Below are positions 37,846 to 47,572 of a DNA stretch of 54,919 bases, piece after piece. Each line of letters begins with the position of its first letter. Within the stretch, counting starts at the first letter, position 1. The notes under the pieces were generated by a model. That model did not search any database, was not told the DNA's origin, and worked only from the letters and a program-made list of their open reading frames with translations. Source of the DNA: an uncultured Oscillospiraceae bacterium (GTDB lineage: Bacteria; Bacillota; Clostridia; Oscillospirales; Oscillospiraceae); assembly GCA_934590325.1 (NCBI GenBank), contig CAKTOW010000013.1, positions 1 to 54,919 on the forward strand. The letters are read 5' to 3'. Both the position numbers and the translations under genes were made by a program.

Positions 37846-37889
37846 GAGCAAAAAAAGAAAGCCCGGCGGGCTTTCTTTTTTTGCTCTTA
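37842..37889. terminator. Bidirectional terminator spanning both stop codons
   Basis: A near-perfect 47-bp inverted repeat: arm GAGCAAAAAAAGAAAGCCC and its complement. It contains the TAA stops of both convergent genes. Confidence 0.93.
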
Positions 37890-39641
37890 CAGATGATACT
37901 TTTCCTTGTATTCCTCGAAGTACCTGTCGAAGGAGTGGTCCTTCATGGCGCGCACGCTGTTCAGGTACTCGTGGGTGTCGAAGGAGTCGGACTCCAGCTC
38001 GATGATGGCCACGGCGATGTTGGAGCAGTGGTCGGCCACGCGCTCGTAGTTGGTCAGCAGGTCGTTGAACACGAACCCCTGGTTCAGCGTGCAGGAGCCG
38101 GACTGCAGGCGGTCCACATGGTGGGACTTCATCTCGTCGCACAGCCCGTCGATGATCTCCTCCAGGGGCTCCACCCGCGCGGCCTGCTGTGGGTCGTTGT
38201 CCACGAAGGCGTTCACCGCGACGGACAGTATCTCCCGCACTGCGCTCTCCATCACGTCCAACTCGTGGCAGGCCTCCGACGAGAACTGCAGCTCTTTGTC
38301 GTGTATCTCCTTGGCCGCCTCCGATATGTTCAGCGCGTGGTCGGAGATACGCTCGAAGTCGGAGATGGTGTGCAGGAACTTGCTGACCTCCTCGCTCTGC
38401 GTCTGGGACAGGGACTTGCTGGTGATCTTCATCAGGTATGTGCCCAGCTTGTCCTCGTACCGGTCGATGATGCTCTCGGTCTCCGCCACCTGGCGGAACT
38501 CCTTGTCCGAGAACCTGCTGCGCAGCTCCACCGCCATCAGCAGGTTCCCCTCGGCGCGCTGGGCCATGGAGTTGGTCACCAGGCGGCTCTGCTCGATGGA
38601 CAGGGCCGGGTGCTGCAGGAAGCGCTCCTCCAGCCGGTCCATCTCCTGCTCCTCCGCGTTGGAGCCGTCGTCCGGGAACAGCAGCTCCATCAGCTTCTCC
38701 ATCCAGCTGATGAACGGCAGCAGCACGACCACCGTGGCCAGACGGAACAGTGTGTTCATCAGCGCGATGGAAACGGAGGTCATCACCGTGCCCAGGAACG
38801 TGAAGTGTACGATGGCGTTGGCGCTGTAAAACAGCACGGACAATATCAGCATACCCAGCACGTCGATCAGCAGGTAGATGAACGCTGTCCGCTTGCCGTT
38901 CAGGTTGGCGCCCAGCGCAGAGAGCAGCACCGGCACCGCCGCGCCCACGGCGATACCCATGATGATGGGCAGCGCGATCTCGAAGGTGATGGCACCGGTC
39001 ACCGCCAGCGCCTGCAGGATACCCACCGCGGCGGAGGCGCTCTGCAGCACGCTGGTGAACACCATGCCCACCAGGATACCCAGTATAGGGTTGGAAAAGC
39101 TGGTCAGGATGCGGATGAACGCCTCACTCTCCCGCAGGGGGGACACTGCTCCGGACATGGCGGACATGCCGTACATCAGCACCGCGAAGCCCAGCAGTAT
39201 CTCGCCCACATAGCGGTTGCTGGTCTTACCGGTGAACATCCGCAGTATGATGCCGATGACCGCCACGATGCCCGTCAGCACCTCCGTGCTCAGCAGCTGC
39301 ACCACGCCGCTGCCGCCCTCCAGAGAGGACAGGCACAGGATCCACCCCGTGACGCTGGTGCCCACGATGGCGCCCATGATCACACCGATGGCCTGCTTCA
39401 CCTTCATCATTCCGGAGTTGACGAAGCCCACCACCATCACCGACGTGGCGGAGGAGGACTGTATCACGGCGGTGACGCCCGTACCCAGCAGTACGCCCTT
39501 CAGCGGCGTGCTGCTGAGTTTGTACAGCACCAGCTCCAGTCGGCTGCCTGCCACTTTTTTCAGCCCTTCGCCCATCAGGGACATGCCGAACAGAAACAGC
39601 GCGATACCGCCCAGCAGGGTTATGACGTCCGCAATGCCCAT
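37887..39641 (-). CDS. Na+/phosphate cotransporter with C-terminal PhoU-like domain
   Basis: A 584-residue protein. The N-terminal ~330 residues have two inverted repeats with the family QSSSATSVMVVGFVNSG (near 60) and QSASAAVGILQALAVTG (near 200), the substrate-coordinating motifs of NptA/PNaS symporters. The last ~230 residues are helical with PhoU-type FERISDHALNISE and YERVADHCSNIAV motifs. The ATG at 39641 is chosen because GGGAGG is 8 nt away; the upstream Met (39647) is too close. It should import phosphate with sodium, with the PhoU part as regulator. It is transcribed alone. Confidence 0.92.
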   Translation of the reverse strand: MGIADVITLLGGIALFLFGMSLMGEGLKKVAGSRLELVLYKLSSTPLKGVLLGTGVTAVIQSSSATSVMVVGFVNSGMMKVKQAIGVIMGAIVGTSVTGWILCLSSLEGGSGVVQLLSTEVLTGIVAVIGIILRMFTGKTSNRYVGEILLGFAVLMYGMSAMSGAVSPLRESEAFIRILTSFSNPILGILVGMVFTSVLQSASAAVGILQALAVTGAITFEIALPIIMGIAVGAAVPVLLSALGANLNGKRTAFIYLLIDVLGMLILSVLFYSANAIVHFTFLGTVMTSVSIALMNTLFRLATVVVLLPFISWMEKLMELLFPDDGSNAEEQEMDRLEERFLQHPALSIEQSRLVTNSMAQRAEGNLLMAVELRSRFSDKEFRQVAETESIIDRYEDKLGTYLMKITSKSLSQTQSEEVSKFLHTISDFERISDHALNISEAAKEIHDKELQFSSEACHELDVMESAVREILSVAVNAFVDNDPQQAARVEPLEEIIDGLCDEMKSHHVDRLQSGSCTLNQGFVFNDLLTNYERVADHCSNIAVAIIELESDSFDTHEYLNSVRAMKDHSFDRYFEEYKEKYHL

Positions 39642-39767
39642 GCCCATTTCCTCCCATGATAATTTATTCTTATAAGTAGTATAACAGGAACACATGGGAT
39701 TTGTCGACTGTAACCGCAAAAATCGAAGTAGAAATTTTGGCTTTTTCTTGATTTATACTTGTACTTC

Positions 39768-39796
39768 TTGTCAAAGCCCCCGAAACCGGGTATAAT
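39768..39796 (+). promoter_or_regulatory. Promoter of the small export protein gene
   Basis: TTGTCA (39768-39773), 17 nt, TATAAT (39791-39796). Confidence 0.75.
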
Positions 39797-39829
39797 CACA
39801 GGCAGAAATCCACAGAACGGAGAACCGTT

Positions 39830-40300
39830 ATGTTCAAACACTGTATCATCGTTTTCCTGGTCTCCATGGTACCGCTTATCGAGCTCCGCGGCGCCATCCC
39901 CTACGGTGTGGCCTTCGGCCTGCCTCTGTGGCTGACCTATATCATCGCCATCGCGGGCAATATGCTCCCGGTGCCCATTATCTATTTCTTCGCCCGCCGC
40001 GTGCTGCTCTGGGGCAGGGACAAGGCTGTCATCGGCCGGTTCTTCACCTTCTGCCTGGAAAAGGGGGAGAAGGCCGGGCGCAAGCTCCAGGCCAAAGCGG
40101 GGAAGGGGCTCTACTGGGCGCTGCTGCTGTTCGTGGGCATTCCCCTGCCCGGCACCGGCGCCTGGACGGGCACCCTGGCCGCCAGCCTGCTGGATATGGA
40201 CTTCAAGAAGAGCACTCTGGCCTGTATGGGCGGCGTGCTCCTGGCGGGAGTCATCATGGGGGTCCTGAGCCTTTTGGGCGTGGCCGCTTTCACCGGCTGA
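39830..40300 (+). CDS. Small multidrug export family membrane protein (COG2426)
   Basis: A 156-residue protein with about four spans. Hallmarks are MVPLIELRGAIPYGVAFGLP (residues ~14-33), the cytosolic FCLEKGEKAGRKLQAKAGKG, and VGIPLPGTGAWTGTLAASLL near 105. Pfam names this group small multidrug export proteins, but transport activity is poorly supported for it. A single-gene unit between its promoter and the tRNA-Leu promoter. The ribosome site (ACGGAGAA) is weak to moderate. Confidence 0.87.
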   Translation: MFKHCIIVFLVSMVPLIELRGAIPYGVAFGLPLWLTYIIAIAGNMLPVPIIYFFARRVLLWGRDKAVIGRFFTFCLEKGEKAGRKLQAKAGKGLYWALLLFVGIPLPGTGAWTGTLAASLLDMDFKKSTLACMGGVLLAGVIMGVLSLLGVAAFTG

Positions 40301-40324
40301 GGCGGCTGAGGCAATAAATTTGTC

Positions 40325-40353
40325 TTGCAATCCCGACCGCAGTACGGTATAAT
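40325..40353 (+). promoter_or_regulatory. Promoter of tRNA-Leu
   Basis: TTGCAA (40325-40330), 17 nt, TATAAT (40348-40353). Confidence 0.78.
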
Positions 40354-40368
40354 CTGTGGGTAGTCTAT

Positions 40369-40455
40369 GCCGGTGTGATGGAATTGGTAGACGTAGTGGA
40401 CTCAAAATCCACCGCTGGCGACAGCGTACCGGTTCGAGTCCGGTCACCGGCACCA
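40369..40455 (+). tRNA. tRNA-Leu(CAA)
   Basis: An 87-nt class II tRNA. Acceptor GCCGGTG pairs with CACCGGC, discriminator A, encoded CCA end. The anticodon stem GTGGA/TCCAC holds loop CTCAAAA, giving anticodon CAA (codon UUG). The variable arm is long (CGCTGGCGACAGCG), and the T loop GGTTCGAGTC is normal. Confidence 0.97.
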
Positions 40456-40492
40456 AAAAGGAAAACCACCCATTCGGGTGGTTTTCCTTTTT
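40455..40492 (+). terminator. Terminator of tRNA-Leu
   Basis: GGAAAACCACCC, loop ATTC, GGGTGGTTTTCC, TTTTT; begins at the CCA end. Confidence 0.92.
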
Positions 40493-40614
40493 GGTGCGTT
40501 CTGCCGCAGCAGGCGGCAGATTTCCGTTTTGTTTACAAAAATCTACTACCCAACTTGAGGAAGATGTGGTATGATACTGATGTGGAATTATACCGACAGG
40601 AAGGAGGTGCCGCC

Positions 40615-41931
40615 GTGCACAGCGTGAAAAAATATATCGTCCTGGCAGCGCTGGCGGCGCTGCTGGCCTGTCTGCTTACCGGCTGCGGCTTCTCCGACGC
40701 CTCGGTGGAGGAACTGTTCAAGCTGCCCCGCATGGCGGAGGAATACACCGGTCTCACCAAGGAGCTGGACGACCTGATCGCCCAGGGCTACGAATACGCC
40801 TCCCCCACCGGCGGCCGCAACATCCAGTCGGTGCAGATGGCCGACCTGGACGGCGACGGGCGGCAGGAGGCACTGGCGTTCTTCCGCATGAACAACGACG
40901 AAAAGCCGTTGAAAATATTCACCTTCCGTCTGGAGGACGACGCCTACACCCACTATTGCACCATCGAGAGCAGCGGCACCGCCATCGACAGCGTCTACTA
41001 CCAGGATCTCAACGGCGACGGCCGCCGCGAGCTGATCGTGGGCTGGCGCATCAGCGCCGAGGTGCAGACCGTGGCGGTCTACACCGTGGAGCGCGAGCCG
41101 GTCTCCCTTATGTCCAGCGGCTATAACCGCTTCACCATGCAGGACCTCAACAGCGACGGCATCCCCAGTCTGCTGATACTCCGCACCGACGGCAACAGCC
41201 AGCCCGTGGCCGAGTTCTACGGCTGGCAGGACCAGCAGATGGGCGTGGCCTACCGCTGCGTGCTGTCCAGCTCCATGGCGTCCCTGAACCGCGGCAGCAT
41301 GGTCAGCGGCCGTCTGGACGCCAACACGCCTGCACTCTTTATCACCGGCGTGGACGAGCAGGGCGTCGCCGCCACGGACATTCTCGTGTTCCAGCAGGAT
41401 GTGGGACTTGTGAACCTGGCGCTGAACGGCAGCAGCACCGGCGTGTCCAACGCCGTGTTTCCCTACCGCCAGCTGGAGCCCCAGGACATCGACGGCGACG
41501 GCTGCATTGAGATACCTGCCCCTGATGGCGCATGGAGCGCGGAGCAGACCGACGGTCTTGTGACCTGGCTCCGCTGCGGCGCCGACGGCACGCTGACGCG
41601 GGTAGCGCAGACGTACCACAGCATGTCCTGCGGCTGGTATTTCAACATCCCCGAGAGCTGGTGGGACTGGAACCTGACCACCGCCACCACCAGTATCACC
41701 AACGAGAACCAATTCAGCCTGCAGATCAACGGCGACCCGGTGTTCAGCATCTATACCATCACCGGCGAGAACCGCGACAACCGCGGCCGTATCGGCAAGC
41801 GTATCGTCCTCCGCCGTCAGACCGCCACGGTCTACGCCGGTGAGCTGTACGATGCCGCCAATTACTACGGTATGGACGAGGATATGTTCCGCCGCGGCTT
41901 CAACCTGATCGTAGGTACCTGGAGCAACTGA
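40615..41931 (+). CDS. Lipoprotein with EF-hand-like repeats, linked to a two-component system
   Basis: A 438-residue lipoprotein starting at GTG 40615, 7 nt after AAGGAGG; the lipobox is LLTGC near residue 23. The mature part repeats short calcium-loop-like motifs (ADLDGDGRQEALAFF, QDLNGDGRRELIVGW, QDLNSDGIPSLLIL, QDIDGDGCIEIPAP) spaced 50-100 residues apart, as in VCBS/FG-GAP beta-propellers. The C-terminal ~110 residues form a further beta domain (SWWDWNLTTATT, RRQTATVYAGELYDA). The response regulator starts 15 bp downstream, so the lipoprotein may be an external sensor partner. Function is otherwise unknown. Confidence 0.82.
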   Translation: MHSVKKYIVLAALAALLACLLTGCGFSDASVEELFKLPRMAEEYTGLTKELDDLIAQGYEYASPTGGRNIQSVQMADLDGDGRQEALAFFRMNNDEKPLKIFTFRLEDDAYTHYCTIESSGTAIDSVYYQDLNGDGRRELIVGWRISAEVQTVAVYTVEREPVSLMSSGYNRFTMQDLNSDGIPSLLILRTDGNSQPVAEFYGWQDQQMGVAYRCVLSSSMASLNRGSMVSGRLDANTPALFITGVDEQGVAATDILVFQQDVGLVNLALNGSSTGVSNAVFPYRQLEPQDIDGDGCIEIPAPDGAWSAEQTDGLVTWLRCGADGTLTRVAQTYHSMSCGWYFNIPESWWDWNLTTATTSITNENQFSLQINGDPVFSIYTITGENRDNRGRIGKRIVLRRQTATVYAGELYDAANYYGMDEDMFRRGFNLIVGTWSN

Positions 41932-41946
41932 CAAGGAGGGCAACAC

Positions 41947-42630
<684 letters not shown>

Positions 42631-42700
42631 CAGCGGATCTTTTCCGCCAGTACTTCGTTGCACCGGCTTGACGTACACGCGGTACGCCTGCGCCGCTGCA

Positions 42701-42768
42701 CCTCGTCCTGACGAATGATTTCTCGCTGTCCCTCCGCGCCTCGTCCTGACGAATGATCTCTCGCTGTC
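42701..42768 (+). repeat. 30-bp direct repeat between response regulator and kinase genes
   Basis: CCTCGTCCTGACGAATGATT and the next ten bases (42701-42730) recur at 42739-42768 with one mismatch, a 38-bp period. The 200-bp gap has no ORF with a ribosome site and no terminator. Confidence 0.85.
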
Positions 42769-42831
42769 AGGCTTTGCGCTGCGCCCGTGGGCGCGCTATG
42801 CCTTATTTTGCGATGAAAGGAGATGAACCCC

Positions 42832-44274
42832 ATGGCGGCAAAAAAACGCAAGGTGCAGGGTCTGCGCCGCCGGTGGCTCACCGGCAGCATGGGTCCCGTG
42901 CTGGTGATACTGCTGCTGGTGGGCGTGCTCATCTCCGTGGGCTTCGCCAGCAACTACTACAACACTGCCCGCTCCACGCTCCGGGCGCAGGCCGCCGCAG
43001 GCGCGGACTACTTCAACACCTACGTGATGACCAGCTACCGGGAATACTACCGCAGTGCCACCGTCTACGCCGCCGCTTTTGACGACAGCGACCGCATCGA
43101 GCTGCAATTCCTCAACAGTGCCGGCAGGGTGGAGGTCACCACCCGCGGCGTCACCGCCGGCACCTACCCTGGCACGGATGAGATATACCGCGCCATCGAA
43201 AGCGGCGAGGTGCAGGACTACATCGGCCGCGACGCCGTCACCGGCGAGCGCATCCTGGCGGTATCCAGCCTGCTGAAGTTCAACGGCCAGGTGGTGGGCG
43301 TCATGCGCTACGTCACCGCCCTCGGCAATATCGACCGTCAGGTCATGCTGACGGTCATGCTGGTGGCGGGCGTCATGCTGGCGGTGGTGGGACTGATCGT
43401 CCTTTCCAGCATGATATTCATCAATAACGTGGTCGCCCCTGTTTCCGCTGTGTCCGAGGCGGCAAAGCGCATCTCTGGCGGCAGCTACGGCGTACAGATA
43501 CCCAACAAATACTCCGACGAGATGGGCGAGCTGGTGGACAATATCAACGACATGTCCCGCAAGATCGGCGAGAGCGAGCGCATGAAATCCGAATTCATCT
43601 CCTCGGTGTCCCACGAGCTCCGCACCCCGCTGACTGCCATCAACGGCTGGGGCGAAACGCTGCTGGCCGACGATTCCGGCGATGTGCAGCAACTGAAGCG
43701 CGGCGTCCAGATCATGGTCAAGGAGTCTCGCCGCCTGACAAATATGGTGGAGGAGCTGCTGCAGTTCTCCCGTCTGGAGGATGGCCGCTTCACCCTTCAG
43801 GTGGAGGATACCGACCTGCAGGCGGAGCTGGAGGACGCGGTGTACAGCTACCGTGAGCTGTTTCGTCAGGACGGCATCGCGCTGGAATACTCCGCAGACC
43901 GCGCCGAGTACGAGGAGCTGATCTCCGGCGACCCGGAGCGGCTCAAGCAGGTGTTCTGCAATCTGCTGGACAACGCCGCCAAGCACGGCGGCAGCGGCAA
44001 GCGCATCGCCGTCCACCTGACCCAGCGCGACGGAGAATACGTCATCACCATCCGCGACTTCGGCCCCGGTATCCCTGAGGCGGAACTGCCCTACGTGAAG
44101 CAGAAGTTTTATAAAGGGTCCTCCAAGGCCCGCGGCAGCGGCATCGGGCTGGCGGTCTGCGACGAGATCGTGCAGCGGCACGGCGGCCGTTTAGACGTTG
44201 GAAACGCTGAGGGGGGCGGCACGGTGGTCACCGTGTATCTGCCCCTGAAAAGGCAGTCTGACAAGGAATTGTGA
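42832..44274 (+). CDS. Sensor histidine kinase
   Basis: A 480-residue membrane kinase. N-terminal span (MGPVLVILLLVGVLISVGFA), an extracytoplasmic domain of ~140 residues, a second span (VMLTVMLVAGVMLAVVGLIV near 185), HAMP (VVAPVSAVSEAAKRISGG), then the phospho-acceptor box SSVSHELRTPLTAINGW near 265. The ATPase domain has N-box NLLDNAAKHGG near 385, G1 DFGPGIPEAEL and G2 GSGIGLAVC. ATG 42832 is 9 nt from AAAGGAG, while ATG 42823 touches it. The partner is the response regulator upstream; the signal is unknown, perhaps sensed with the lipoprotein. Confidence 0.94.
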   Translation: MAAKKRKVQGLRRRWLTGSMGPVLVILLLVGVLISVGFASNYYNTARSTLRAQAAAGADYFNTYVMTSYREYYRSATVYAAAFDDSDRIELQFLNSAGRVEVTTRGVTAGTYPGTDEIYRAIESGEVQDYIGRDAVTGERILAVSSLLKFNGQVVGVMRYVTALGNIDRQVMLTVMLVAGVMLAVVGLIVLSSMIFINNVVAPVSAVSEAAKRISGGSYGVQIPNKYSDEMGELVDNINDMSRKIGESERMKSEFISSVSHELRTPLTAINGWGETLLADDSGDVQQLKRGVQIMVKESRRLTNMVEELLQFSRLEDGRFTLQVEDTDLQAELEDAVYSYRELFRQDGIALEYSADRAEYEELISGDPERLKQVFCNLLDNAAKHGGSGKRIAVHLTQRDGEYVITIRDFGPGIPEAELPYVKQKFYKGSSKARGSGIGLAVCDEIVQRHGGRLDVGNAEGGGTVVTVYLPLKRQSDKEL

Positions 44275-44421
44275 CATATTCGCCCCGGAAAAAGGCATAT
44301 TCCACCCCGGAAGATGGGGAGGAATATATGGAATTACAGCGAAAGAAACCCGAATAATAGTGGAAATAACTGGAATTAAGTAGAAAAAAGCAGAATAAAA
44401 ACAGAAAAACTCGAACAAGTG

Positions 44422-44450
44422 TTGCATTTTTCCGCAAGGTATGTTATGCT
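44422..44450 (+). promoter_or_regulatory. Promoter of the yqhQ-prmC unit with A-rich upstream tract
   Basis: TTGCAT (44422-44427), 17 nt, TATGCT (44445-44450), preceded by ~90 bp of A-rich DNA that could act as an UP element. A near-palindrome TATTCC-A-CCCC...GGGG-A-GGAATA lies around 44300-44328. Confidence 0.65.
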
Positions 44451-44477
44451 TGCGGCAGAAAGGAATTCAGCAAGCCT

Positions 44478-45425
44478 ATGGAAAAGAAAAAGGGCGCCTT
44501 CCGCACCAGCATCGGCGGGCAGGCGCTGATCGAGGGCATACTCATGCGCGGCCCGGAGAAGGACGCCATCGTCGTCCGCTCTCCGGAGGGGCTGGTCACC
44601 AAGGTCACGGAGCGAAAGTTCGTCAAGGCCAACTATCCCATCCTGGGCGTACCCATCCTACGGGGCGCGGTGACCTTCATCGGCTCCATGATCACCGGCG
44701 TGAAGGCGCTGATGTTCTCCGCTGACTACTTCCCGGAGGATGAGAACGCCAAGCCCGATAAATTTGAACAGTGGCTCACCGACCATGTCCCGGCGGAAAA
44801 GCTGCAGACGGCGCTGGTGGCCTTCTCCGTGATCCTGAGCATCGGGCTGATGCTGGTGCTGTTCATGCTGCTGCCCACGTTTCTGGCGGGTCTGTTCCAC
44901 GCCACCAGCCCCGCCGTCCACAACCTCATCGAGGGCGTGGTGAAGATACTGGTACTGCTGGCCTACATGATACTGTGCTCCAAGCAGAAGGACGTGTACC
45001 GCGTGTTCTGTTACCACGGCGCCGAGCACAAGACCATTTTCTGCTATGAGGCGGGCCTGCCCCTGACGGTGGAAAACGTCCGCATACAGCCCCGGCACCA
45101 TCCCCGCTGCGGCACCAGCTTCCTGTTCGTGGTGGTCATCGTGTCCATCATTGTTTCCAGCCTGGTGTTCCCCTACATCAACTGGCAGAGCGTCTGGGTG
45201 CGCGTGGGCGTCAAGCTGCTGCTGCTGGTGCCCGTGGTGGGCATCACCTACGAGTTCAACCGCCTGGTGGGCGCCCACGACAACGCCCTGACCCGCGTGC
45301 TATCCGCCCCCGGTATGTGGCTGCAGAACTTCACCACCCACGAGCCGGATGACTCCATGATCGAGGTGGCCATCGAGGCCATGAAGCTGGTCATCCCCGA
45401 GGAGCAGGGGAAGGACAGCTGGTAA
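44478..45425 (+). CDS. DUF1385 (YqhQ family) membrane protein
   Basis: A 315-residue protein with four or five spans. The family signatures are SIGGQALIEGILMRGPEK near residue 10, VFCYHGAEHKTIFCYEAG near 177, and PRHHPRCGTSFLFVVV near 207. YqhQ-type proteins have conserved His/Glu suggestive of a metal site, but their function is unknown. Ends 48 bp before prmC; the same pairing of yqhQ with prmC (and often prfA) is seen in other clostridia. Ribosome site AAAGGA is somewhat far from the ATG. Confidence 0.9.
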   Translation: MEKKKGAFRTSIGGQALIEGILMRGPEKDAIVVRSPEGLVTKVTERKFVKANYPILGVPILRGAVTFIGSMITGVKALMFSADYFPEDENAKPDKFEQWLTDHVPAEKLQTALVAFSVILSIGLMLVLFMLLPTFLAGLFHATSPAVHNLIEGVVKILVLLAYMILCSKQKDVYRVFCYHGAEHKTIFCYEAGLPLTVENVRIQPRHHPRCGTSFLFVVVIVSIIVSSLVFPYINWQSVWVRVGVKLLLLVPVVGITYEFNRLVGAHDNALTRVLSAPGMWLQNFTTHEPDDSMIEVAIEAMKLVIPEEQGKDSW

Positions 45426-45472
45426 GCGGAAAACGCCGAAAAAAACCGAAGAAAGCAATAACGGTGGGTATT

Positions 45473-46339
45473 ATGGCGATCACTTATAACAATTTGTATT
45501 TGGATGTCCGCCAGCAGTTCCTGCGCGCCGGGCTGCCTGACCCCACGCTGGAGTCCCGCGAGCTGGTCTGCTGCGCCTCCGGCAAGAGCAGGGAGGAGCT
45601 GAACCGCGACGGGCGGCTCTACGTGCCCGACACGGTGGAGCAGCAGGTGCGTCGTCTGGCGCAGCGCCATCTGGACGGCGAGCCGGTGGCCTATCTGATC
45701 GGTGAGTGGGAGTTCTACGGTCTGCCGCTGGACATCTCCGAAAGCGTGCTCATCCCCCGGCCGGACACCGAGGTGCTGGTGGACCGCGCCCTGGCGTATC
45801 TGGGGACGGTGCAGGGGCCGCGTATCCTGGACCTGTGCGCCGGTTCCGGGTGCATAGGGCTGGCGCTGGCCAAGCACACGCCCGGCAGCCATGTGGTGCT
45901 GGGCGAGCTGGACGAGGGCGCCCTGCGGATATGCCGGCAGAACATCCGCCGCAATGACCTGACCGGGCAGGTGGTATCCCTGCAGCTGGACGCGCGGGAG
46001 AAGCCCCCCACCCACCTAGGCGAGTTCGACTGCATCGTGTCCAACCCGCCCTATATCCCTGACGGCGACATCGCCGGGCTGGATGTCTCCGTCCGTGACT
46101 ATGAGCCGCACCTGGCGCTGCGGGGCGGCGATGACGGTCTGGACTTTTACCGGGCCATCACGAAGCAGTGGAAGGCGGCGCTCCGCGTGGGCGGGAAGCT
46201 GCTGTTTGAGGTGGGCATCGGCCAGGCGGACGAGGTGCTGCGCATTATGCGCGCCGTGGGCTTCGGCGACCTGGAGATCACGCCCGACCTGAACGGCATC
46301 CCCCGGGTGGTGGAGGGCGTCCTCCGCACCGAGCTGTAA
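45473..46339 (+). CDS. prmC: Peptide chain release factor N5-glutamine methyltransferase
   Basis: A 288-residue enzyme that methylates the GGQ glutamine of release factors. N-terminal helical substrate domain with LESRELVCCASGKSREEL, then EPVAYLIGEWEFYGLPL and PRPDTEVLVDRAL near 100. The SAM-binding fold has ILDLCAGSGCIGLALAK near 120, and the catalytic SNPPYIPDGDIAG lies near 188. ATG 45473 is taken over an upstream in-frame GTG. No prfA follows directly; recA is next. Confidence 0.93.
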   Translation: MAITYNNLYLDVRQQFLRAGLPDPTLESRELVCCASGKSREELNRDGRLYVPDTVEQQVRRLAQRHLDGEPVAYLIGEWEFYGLPLDISESVLIPRPDTEVLVDRALAYLGTVQGPRILDLCAGSGCIGLALAKHTPGSHVVLGELDEGALRICRQNIRRNDLTGQVVSLQLDAREKPPTHLGEFDCIVSNPPYIPDGDIAGLDVSVRDYEPHLALRGGDDGLDFYRAITKQWKAALRVGGKLLFEVGIGQADEVLRIMRAVGFGDLEITPDLNGIPRVVEGVLRTEL

Positions 46340-46386
46340 AGCGCTGTCCGTTTTTCGGGACAGGCAGCACTGCACAATAGGACTAT

Positions 46387-46414
46387 ACCCTGTACACCGA
46401 TGGGGTGTACGGGT
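46387..46414 (+). promoter_or_regulatory. Palindrome upstream of recA
   Basis: GTACACC (46392-46398) and GGTGTAC (46404-46410), extended by ACCC/GGGT. It lies 50-80 bp before recA. I see no Bacillus-type LexA box (CGAAC-N4-GTTCG) there. It may be an operator or an RNA hairpin. Confidence 0.4.
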
Positions 46415-46465
46415 GTGTATACGTTGAATTTTACCCCATCTGCATCACATGAGGAGGACGGAAAT

Positions 46466-47572
46466 ATGGCAGCGAAGAAGGAAACTCTGGCACCCACCCC
46501 GGTGGTCTCCGACAAGAAAAAGGCGTTGGAAACGGCCATGCAGCAGATCGAGAAGATGTACGGAAAGGGCTCTATCATGCGTTACGGCGCAGAGAGCACC
46601 CTGAACGTGGAGGCTATCCCCACCGGCTCCCTGTCCTTGGACCTGGCGCTGGGCATCGGCGGTCTGCCCCGGGGCCGTATCGTGGAGATCTACGGGCCTG
46701 AGTCCTCCGGTAAGACCACGCTGGCCCTGCACGTGCTGGCCGAGGCGCAGAAGATGGGCGGCGAGGTGGCCTTCGTGGACGCCGAGCATGCGCTGGACCC
46801 CACGTATGCCAAGGCACTGGGCGTCAATGTGGAGGACCTACTCATCTCCCAGCCGGACACCGGCGAGCAGGCGCTGGAGATCACCGAAGCGCTGGTGCGC
46901 AGCGGCGCCATCGATGTGGTGGTGGTGGACTCCGTGGCGGCGCTGGTGCCCCGGGCCGAGATCGAGGGCGAGATGGGCGACAGTTTTGTGGGTCTGCACG
47001 CCCGGCTGATGAGCCAGGCGCTGCGGAAGCTGACCGGTATCATCGCCAAGACCAACTGTATCGTCATCTTCATCAACCAGCTGCGCGAGAAGGTGGGCGT
47101 CATGTACGGCAACCCGGAGGTCACCACCGGCGGCCGGGCGCTGAAGTTCTACGCCTCCGTCCGCATCGATGTGCGCCGCATCGAGACGCTGAAGTCCGGC
47201 GGCGAGGTCATCGGCAACCGCACCCGCGCCAAGGTGGTGAAGAACAAGGTGGCGCCCCCCTTCCGGGAGGCGGAGTTCGACATCATGTACGGCGAGGGCA
47301 TCAGCAAGCTGGGCGATCTGCTGGATCTGGCGGTGAAGCTGGACCTGGTGCAGAAGAGCGGCTCCTGGTTCAACATGGGCGAGCTGCGCCTGGGCCAGGG
47401 ACGCGACGCGGCCAAGCAGTACTTCCGGGACCACCCGGAGGAGGCCGATAAGCTGGAAAAGGCCGTGCGGGAAAACTTCCACAAGCTGATGGGCAGCCAG
47501 TCCCGGGTGGCGGCCAAGGCCGCCGGCCGGGCGGTGGACGTGTCCGCCGACGACTTCGACGACGAAGACTGA
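46466..47572 (+). CDS. recA: Recombinase RecA
   Basis: A 368-residue RecA. Walker [10 protein letters not shown] near residue 75, [12 protein letters not shown] near 100, Walker B-like [13 protein letters not shown] near 148, loop L1 [20 protein letters not shown], loop L2 [20 protein letters not shown] near 222, and an acidic tail (DDFDDED). It coats single-stranded DNA for recombination and SOS signalling. GAGGAGG lies before the ATG. The recX gene overlaps its stop (TGATG), a common pairing. Confidence 0.98.
   Translation: MAAKKETLAPTPVVSDKKKALETAMQQIEKMYGKGSIMRYGAESTLNVEAIPTGSLSLDLALGIGGLPRGRIVEIYGPESSGKTTLALHVLAEAQKMGGEVAFVDAEHALDPTYAKALGVNVEDLLISQPDTGEQALEITEALVRSGAIDVVVVDSVAALVPRAEIEGEMGDSFVGLHARLMSQALRKLTGIIAKTNCIVIFINQLREKVGVMYGNPEVTTGGRALKFYASVRIDVRRIETLKSGGEVIGNRTRAKVVKNKVAPPFREAEFDIMYGEGISKLGDLLDLAVKLDLVQKSGSWFNMGELRLGQGRDAAKQYFRDHPEEADKLEKAVRENFHKLMGSQSRVAAKAAGRAVDVSADDFDDED

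Noticed and set aside
42701..42768. Start of a CRISPR array at the 30-bp repeat
   Set aside because: Only two copies with an 8-bp spacer, no further units.
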